Source: Cotesia glomerata
Lineage: Eukaryota > Arthropoda > Insecta > Hymenoptera > Braconidae
Direction: 5' to 3'
Length of the DNA: 64,000 bases
Assembly (NCBI RefSeq): GCF_020080835.1
Contig: NC_058158.1
Coordinates: forward strand, 27,732,305 to 27,796,304
A program made the translations under genes and the position numbers. Below are positions 58,979 to 64,000 of this stretch, one piece after another. The notes beneath the pieces are model-generated. The model was not told the origin of the DNA, made no database searches, and saw nothing but the letters and a program-made list of their open reading frames with translations. Every line of letters starts with the position of its first letter. The first letter of the stretch is position 1.

Positions 58979-60000
58979 CACTGAGAAAACAGTTTGTTTG
59001 GCTCAAATGCACAGATTTATTTGAAATAAATTAAAAATATATATTTAATGTTAACAAATTTCTTTTATTCAAATATATATTACTTTTAATCAAATACTAC
59101 CTCGTTTTGGTTTATTTAACTGAATCGACTCATTTATTTCATTTAATTAAAGATTTGTTAACTATTAACAAATCTCACTTTAAGTAAATTACGCTTGGTG
59201 TCGCTACGGTCGCCACTGTTATTTCTCGACGTGATTTGTAAAAAATAAATAATGAAAATTAACTTACTTTACAAATGTATCTTGTTTAATTTTTGTAGAA
59301 ATAAATAAAATTAAAAAAATCATATATATATGCTTAGACAAATATGTATTGAAATAGTTAACTATAATAGACATTAATAATTATGATGCTGAAGTTAGCA
59401 GACAGCTGTCAATTTTTTTAATTTTTATTACAGATCAACGATAAAAAACATATTTTAATGCACTTGTAATTTTTTTTTAATTTTTAGACGTGGAACTTTT
59501 TAATTAAAATTTTTTCGTGATAATTTTATTATTATGAAAGTCCTAAGAATTGACAGATGTCTGTTAATTTATGAAAATTAAGTTAGCCGTCATCTAAAAA
59601 TTTTTAGAATTTTTTTTGTTGAAAAAATTGTTACAAAAGAAATTTTTTTAAAAAACTTCATTCGTAAAAAACTTGAAAAATTATAAGGGCAATATTAAAA
59701 AAATATTTTCTAGATCTAATTTAATAAATAAAAAAAAAAAAATTAAAAACGCCGACTAACTTTATAGTATTATTGTTAATTTCAGTATAATTAATAATTC
59801 CAAAAGAATTGCCCATTTAACCCCAAACGTTCGATATGTCTACTTTTACTACTTTCCTAACCTAAAACTAAAAATCATTGCTTTGAGTATATTCAAACAT
59901 ACCATTTATTTATAGTTAACAAATCTGATTTGGTTGAAATATATCATTATTAGCTCAAAAGAAATATTTGTTAACTATAAACAAATCTGGATTTCATTCA
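58979..60000. repeat. CACTGAGAAAACAG-ended region with AACAAAT/ATTTGTT words
   Basis: TA (58977-58978) then CACTGAGAAAACAGTTTGTT. ATTTGTTAACTATTAACAAA and related words occur near 59150 and again near 59920-59995. The middle is AT-rich and unrelated. The right terminus was not found, so the end is approximate. Confidence 0.35.
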
Positions 60001-60132
60001 AATATTTTATTTATTATTTATTTATTATTTAATTTCAATGCCAAGGCAATATAGTCAGATGGCAAAAGTATACAAAAAGAGTTACAATAAAAGTACACGT
60101 ATGACTAATGAAAATATAAAATTTCAAAAATA

Positions 60133-60651
60133 TTAGATAATAAGAATTGGTTTCTTAACTGAGTTTTTTGGTAATTTTTTTAAAAAGTCTAAGACGTTCT
60201 TTATAATATCTTTTTTTTTTATTATTCTTACTTTGTTATTTACTTTTTCAGTAAACAATTTCACGATAGCTTCACCACCTCCTTGTTTAAATATTTGTTT
60301 CAAAGAATCAACTGAAATATCATTCATAGCTAATTTTTTACATATATTCAACGAAATAATATCTTCCAAGTCCGTTAATACTTTTAAATTATGTTTTGTT
60401 TTATTTGCATCAGATAGTTCTTGCAAATAAATGTCACATTTTTTATAACAAGTGAATAAATTATTTTTTTAATTTAATATTTCCACTAAATTCTGTAAAG
60501 TTAGAACGTCATAAGCTGCATCATGAAATGATTGTTGTTCATCATCTGAATTTTTTAAAAAATCTTGACTGAGACTCTCTAATTTAAATTTACCAGGACC
60601 TTTTCTATCACTCAAGACCGATCGAAATATTGCTAAAGTAAAATCTGCCAT
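60133..60651 (-). pseudogene. DEDDh exonuclease-like fragment with one in-frame stop
   Basis: One minus-strand frame encodes FTLAIFRSVLSDRKGPGKFK, LESLSQDFLKNSDDEQQSF, HDAAYDVLTLQNLVEILN, then TAA, then KNNLFTCYKKCDIYLQELSD and on through SLNICKKLAMNDISVDSLKQ to a final stop at 60133. The H-D-A-A-Y-D pattern (His five residues before Asp) and the preceding LESL helix match the third exonuclease motif of DnaQ-type DEDDh proteins. The Lys-rich C-terminal part resembles the tail of uncharacterised insect and cnidarian exonuclease-like proteins as I remember them. Motifs I and II are missing, and an upstream TAA precedes ATG 60651. An acceptor-like GGCAG at 60646 hints at a lost upstream exon. 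Probably a decayed copy of a mobile or duplicated gene. Confidence 0.6.
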
Positions 60652-60659
60652 TCTTTAGC

Positions 60660-61860
60660 CGCGAAGTCATTATTTATTAGTTGCAGTCTCCAACTATACG
60701 TAATCTCAAAATTATTTCAAAACATTAAATTTTTCTACAACACATGTCTCAAGGGGCAAATGATTCTGAGCGAGAATGCAACGTAGCCAAGTCAAAAAAA
60801 AGACGCAGTGGGATTATTTTTCTACTTCTGCGCATGTGAGAGGAGGCGCAAAAGTGTACTGCATCTCAACTACTTCATATTGTAGTTATAATGCTTTATA
60901 TTGGGGCATATGGGGGGAAATTTTTCTGAAAGTTGAGAACCGTTGTAAAAACATTAAGATATTCAATAAAAATAAATATCTCGAGAAAGGATTTTTGATT
61001 AAATAAGATTTTTATTTCTTGCTGATAAAAATTAAGATTTCAAAATCACATGGATTTTTTTTGACATTATTATGATCGAAGAGGTCTTGATGAATGTATT
61101 TCCTTTTCAGTTTCGAGTAAATGTGAACTTTATTCTCGTAATTCAAACTATCAGTATTAGTAATACGCGGAAAGCCACATACAATAACCGCAGGTTGCTA
61201 GTAATAATAATAATCCTGATAATTATAGATATTATACATCTGGATTAGGATTTGTAAAATCTAAACATATTGTACAAATGTATCAAATTTAAATTATTGA
61301 ATTACATTGAGGTTTAAACGAAATTTACTCGCACTACCCCATTAGTATAATTATGATCGGTTAGGTATGAATAAACATAGTTGTAAATTGATATTTAAAC
61401 TTATCATCGCAATATTATCTACATGAAGCTTGGAAAATTACGTAGAGTAAGAGAATCATATAACATCAAAGGTGGTAAATTTGAGTGTATCAAAGTATAG
61501 AAGTTAGTTGCGAAAATGAACCTATATTAGAGAGCTCTACAAAGTTTAACTAGCAGTAGTTGGTAATGGTCGTTTATACTGAGCAAACGTTTTGTATGAA
61601 TATACAATCGAATATACTTTTATCTTTTATGCCACTATCAGATTTTTAGATTGATAAATAATTACAAGTAATATATTAATTAAAATGATAAAAAACGAGT
61701 ACAAAGCAATAATCAATATTTTCATTAAAATTTCTTTAATCTTATAAATCGAATTGTTGTTTAAATAAATAAACTCCTGTAAGCCATTAAAAAAGTGAAT
61801 CAAAGGCGATATTAGAACCAGAAGAAAAGGAACTATAAAAAAAAGGAGATGTTTTTTCAT
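60660..61860. other. No gene seen
   Basis: I searched the minus strand here for exonuclease motif I (Asp-x-Glu) upstream of the fragment and found none. The hydrophobic minus frame at 61627-61923 is low in complexity and lacks receptor-like motifs. Confidence 0.4.
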
Positions 61861-61879
61861 CACTTTGAAGTCTCGGTGC

Positions 61880-61922
61880 AAAGAGAACGAAGAATGGATA
61901 ACGAGGTTGAACACCTGCGTCA
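61880..61922 (+). pseudogene. Weak TIL-domain-like relic
   Basis: After an acceptor-like tract (TTTTTTCATCACTTTGAAG) the plus strand reads SRCKENEEWITRLNTCVKVY. TIL-type protease-inhibitor domains open with C-x-x-NEE-W and a nearby second cysteine; here that cysteine position is Arg, and no further cysteine framework follows. A decayed exon or coincidence. Confidence 0.15.
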
Positions 61923-62605
61923 AAGTCTATGTGATTAGCGAGCATTTATATATAGAAATATGTCCTATATTTTTTAGATTTTCCATCCATTGTGTGATTA
62001 CGGTATCATTTACAGGTATATTCGAACTGCAATGCGCTAATTTGTTCGTTATAAAATGTGTTATATTTTTAAAAAAATTCAAACCTTATCGTCGGCTGGG
62101 CTCTACTATTGATTTACGAGAAACATGGAGAATAATAATATTATTAACATATTATTCTGAACTTTTTTGATCGATTGGGACATATGTTCTTTCCCAATGA
62201 TATATAATCGAGTACTTTGGGAGCGAGCATTTCTAAAAGATGTATTATGACTGATTAAGAGGGGAGATACTTCTTCACGACCTGATACCGGTAAATTTCG
62301 ATGTTTTTGTTACTGAAAACATGATTTGATATTTCTTATATATATTTTATTCATTCTTTATAGAATTTTTTGAATATTAAAAATTTATCTTACGCTGTAT
62401 GCTTAAAACTTTGTAACCCATCATAGAAAACCAGGAATTAAAAAAGGTATTCGGATTTAATTTTGATTAAATATATTTCAGACTTATAAGTCTTATAAGA
62501 CTTTAATAATTTTTGAGTATCGTAATCAAGATATAAATCGACTAATTCATTATTAAACGTCGAGATCTAATCATTCTCAATTTTTGAGAATCAGATCGAA
62601 ATGTA

Positions 62606-62838
62606 TATGGATAAAAAGGTTAAGCTTGACTCGAGAAATAAAAATTTTTTAATAAGGAAAACAATAAATTTCTTGGGTCGAGAGAAAAAATTCTTGAGCT
62701 AAGATAAAATTCTTGGTTTAAAAAAAAATTTCTTGGCTCAAGAATTTGTTCTCTAGTCCCAAGAAATTTATTGTTTTCTTTATAGTAGTCTTGGTTCAAA
62801 AATTTTTGTCTTGAGTCAAGTTAACCTTTCTATCCGTG
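62606..62838. mobile_element. Element with TCTTGGCTCAAGAA core
   Basis: The left end is decayed (ATGGATAAAAAGGTTAAGC) and the right end AGTTAACCTTTCTATCCGTG is followed by TA (62839-62840). The two are imperfect inverted termini. The interior consists of TTTCTTGGGTCGAGAG, AAATTTCTTGGCTCAAGAA and ATTCTTGAGCTAAG words, as in 3169-3389. Confidence 0.6.
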
Positions 62839-63029
62839 TATAATTACACGAATTTTTCAAAATTAATTCATTTGTCTTTTGACACAAAAATCTGACATAG
62901 TATAATTATTGAGTATAGTATATTTTATGAATTTGATCCTTTATCAAATTTAAATAAAATCAATCTTTATATTTTAACTTCATAAAATATTTCTATTTCT
63001 ATGAGTTTCTAGTGTATAGGCTTTTTGTG

Positions 63030-63420
63030 CCCCTTTACACCCCAAGCTTTTCTCAACATTAATGATTTTGCTTGGTTACTGCTCTTTTATTTTTGCGGCT
63101 GTGGCCCAACTTGTGCTTTCTGTACCGTATTCACCCTGAACCTCACCTTCTCAGGCTGTTGGAACAGAATCGTGGGGAAACCACGGTCGAAGCTGGGCTA
63201 AGTCTACAGTGATTGATAAGGAACTCTTCCTTATCGATCACTGGAGCATTAGGCCCTTCTCCTAGTCTGCAGAGATCCCTCGTGCTAGCCAACGCTGACT
63301 AGAGTGGTCACCCAATTAAGTTGTAGCTTAACTGGGTGATCGCCCAAGTCAGACGTGTGCCGCCCGGCTATCTCTGCCACTTTCAGAGGCTGGCAATGTA
63401 ACGCACATATTTTTAATTAT
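63030..63420. repeat. GC-rich retroposon-like piece with two hairpins
   Basis: An abrupt GC-rich block. It contains two nearly perfect hairpins: 63209-63244 (CAGTGATTGATAAGGAA with TTCCTTATCGATCACTG) and 63308-63342 (GTCACCCAATTAAG with CTTAACTGGGTGAT), plus the shorter GTGGGGAAACCAC. No open frame. Hairpins of this kind occur in LINE 3' regions and in structured RNA retroposons. It ends close to the tRNA-like unit at 63441-63512 and may be part of the same composite. Confidence 0.45.
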
Positions 63421-63440
63421 AATCACTGAAAAATATTGAT

Positions 63441-63512
63441 GCGTGCCGGGATCGAACCCGGGTCCCACTCTTTCGAAAAGCGGGCACCGAGCCGACTAGG
63501 CTATTGCCAGCC
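63441..63512 (-). repeat. tRNA-like head
   Basis: The minus strand reads GCTGGCAATAGCCTAGTCGG (A-box TAGCCTAGTCGG), a CCCGCTTTTCGAAAGAGTGG middle and the T-arm-like CCGGGTTCGATCCCGG with an intact B-box. Acceptor-stem pairing is poor, so a SINE head is more likely than a tRNA gene. Confidence 0.5.
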
Positions 63513-63747
63513 TTCTAACTTCAGTATTAAATTGAACAATCGAAGAGCTTGAAAGCCTAAGTTGAAAACTTTTTTGAAAAAATAAGTTGTTCGTATACGC
63601 TAAATTTTTCCGTATTATATGAAATTGGTAATATGGTGACAAAAAAAATCTGGAAAACGGTTGACCTTAAAGGCCATCCCTACAACTTCCCGCCAATTCC
63701 ATACCTAAACGCTTGAAATTGCACTTATGACGTTTCTGAGCTCTTCG

Positions 63748-64000
63748 AGCTCAAAAATAGAATTTATATGTTATTTCGAGCTCTTCGAGCTCGAAGAGTT
63801 AGCTGTTCTAAGCTTTTGAGCTCTTCGAGCTCAAAAGTCTGATAGAAGTTTAATAAAACAGTATTTTTTGAATTTTCAAATCGCAATAACTTCTGAATGA
63901 ATGAGCCAATTTTCACACGGTTGGGAGTATTCCACGCAGTTTTTCAAATTCTATGATATACTTTTAAACACAAACTGATCGGACCGAAAATTTTTGAGAA
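63748..64000. repeat. Interspersed repeat, second copy (runs off the window)
   Basis: It opens with three copies of the perfect dyad GAGCTCTTCGAGCTC (63750-63835) and then matches 9628-9800 in order and orientation. The first copy has one degenerate dyad where this one has three, so the dyad number varies between copies. Confidence 0.65.

Larger units (their letters stand above)
30574..64000. other. Upstream intron or 5' flank of the sidestep-like gene
   Basis: Nothing between the Ig1 exon and the window edge can be assigned securely to the gene. The missing exon should start in the signal-peptide region or linker, contain the first Ig1 cysteine and a Leu-Trp-Tyr/Phe motif, and end after the second base of a codon. 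I searched the minus strand for Trp-aromatic codons followed by donors and found none that fit. Either it lies beyond 64000 or the exon is divergent. Confidence 0.5.

Noticed and set aside
61627..61923. Hydrophobic 98-codon minus-strand frame resembling a receptor segment
   Set aside because: Low-complexity Ile/Leu/Phe composition expected from AT-rich DNA, without chemoreceptor motifs or splice sites.
1..64000. Integrated polydnavirus (bracovirus) segment
   Set aside because: No virulence-gene families, no nudivirus-like genes and no recognisable segment-end motifs were seen; the repeats are explained by transposons.

Overview
The window reads as nuclear DNA of an insect. It is very AT-rich, the recognisable exons are small and separated by tens of kilobases, and there are spliceosomal GT/AG signals, RNA polymerase III A/B-box retroposons, an R1-clade LINE and many TA-flanked miniature transposons. 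A parasitoid hymenopteran is my best guess from the repeat texture. That is inference only; the sequence fixes nothing finer than insect.

The only host gene I can assign with confidence is a sidestep-type immunoglobulin cell-surface protein on the minus strand. Two consecutive coding exons are visible: 30573-30362 (second half of Ig domain 1) and 1401-1291 (start of Ig domain 2). Their phases match across a 28.96-kb intron, and both have good splice sites. The rest of the gene should lie left of base 1. The 5' end (signal peptide and first half of Ig1) lies somewhere above 30.6 kb and was not convincingly found. Most of the window is therefore intron or upstream DNA of this gene.

Other possible genes are weak: a degenerate DEDDh-exonuclease fragment (60651-60133, minus, one in-frame stop); a short terminal-exon-like ORF (40045-39962, minus); a 63-residue signal-peptide-like ORF with a TATA box and AATAAA (41.6-42.0 kb, plus); and GC/CpG-richer islands at 45.8-46.1, 50.2-50.7, 55.4-55.6 and 56.25-56.47 kb that carry short open frames of unknown meaning.

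Layout. 0-4 kb: Ig2 exon, then a two-part GGCCCAAGC-type array invaded by a TA-flanked element, then an inverted-repeat unit with a hammerhead-like core. 7.2-12.9 kb: several fold-back elements, a 73-nt tRNA-like sequence and an interspersed repeat that recurs at the right edge. 15.6-22.6 kb: a deeply nested transposon cluster, including a 2.1-kb palindrome split by an internally deleted R1-like LINE with a 13-bp target duplication. 24.6-27.8 kb: a second copy of a 1-kb fold-back repeat, plus TATCAGG-, ATATAATT- and GATC-iterated elements. 30.4 kb: Ig1 exon, then a class-II-tRNA-like SINE. 33.9-35.0 kb: four long hairpins with unrelated stems but related apices. 38.4-51.7 kb: more TA-flanked elements, a 650-bp near-perfect palindrome and a Harbinger-like element with TTA duplication. 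55-64 kb: candidate islands, exonuclease pseudogene, and a GC-rich hairpin retroposon piece with a tRNA-like sequence.

The most unusual theme is a group of miniature elements ending in related A-rich termini (CACGG, CCCGTG or CACTG, next to TA). The interior of each is not a gene remnant but a degenerate iteration of one short palindromic word, and the word differs from element to element.
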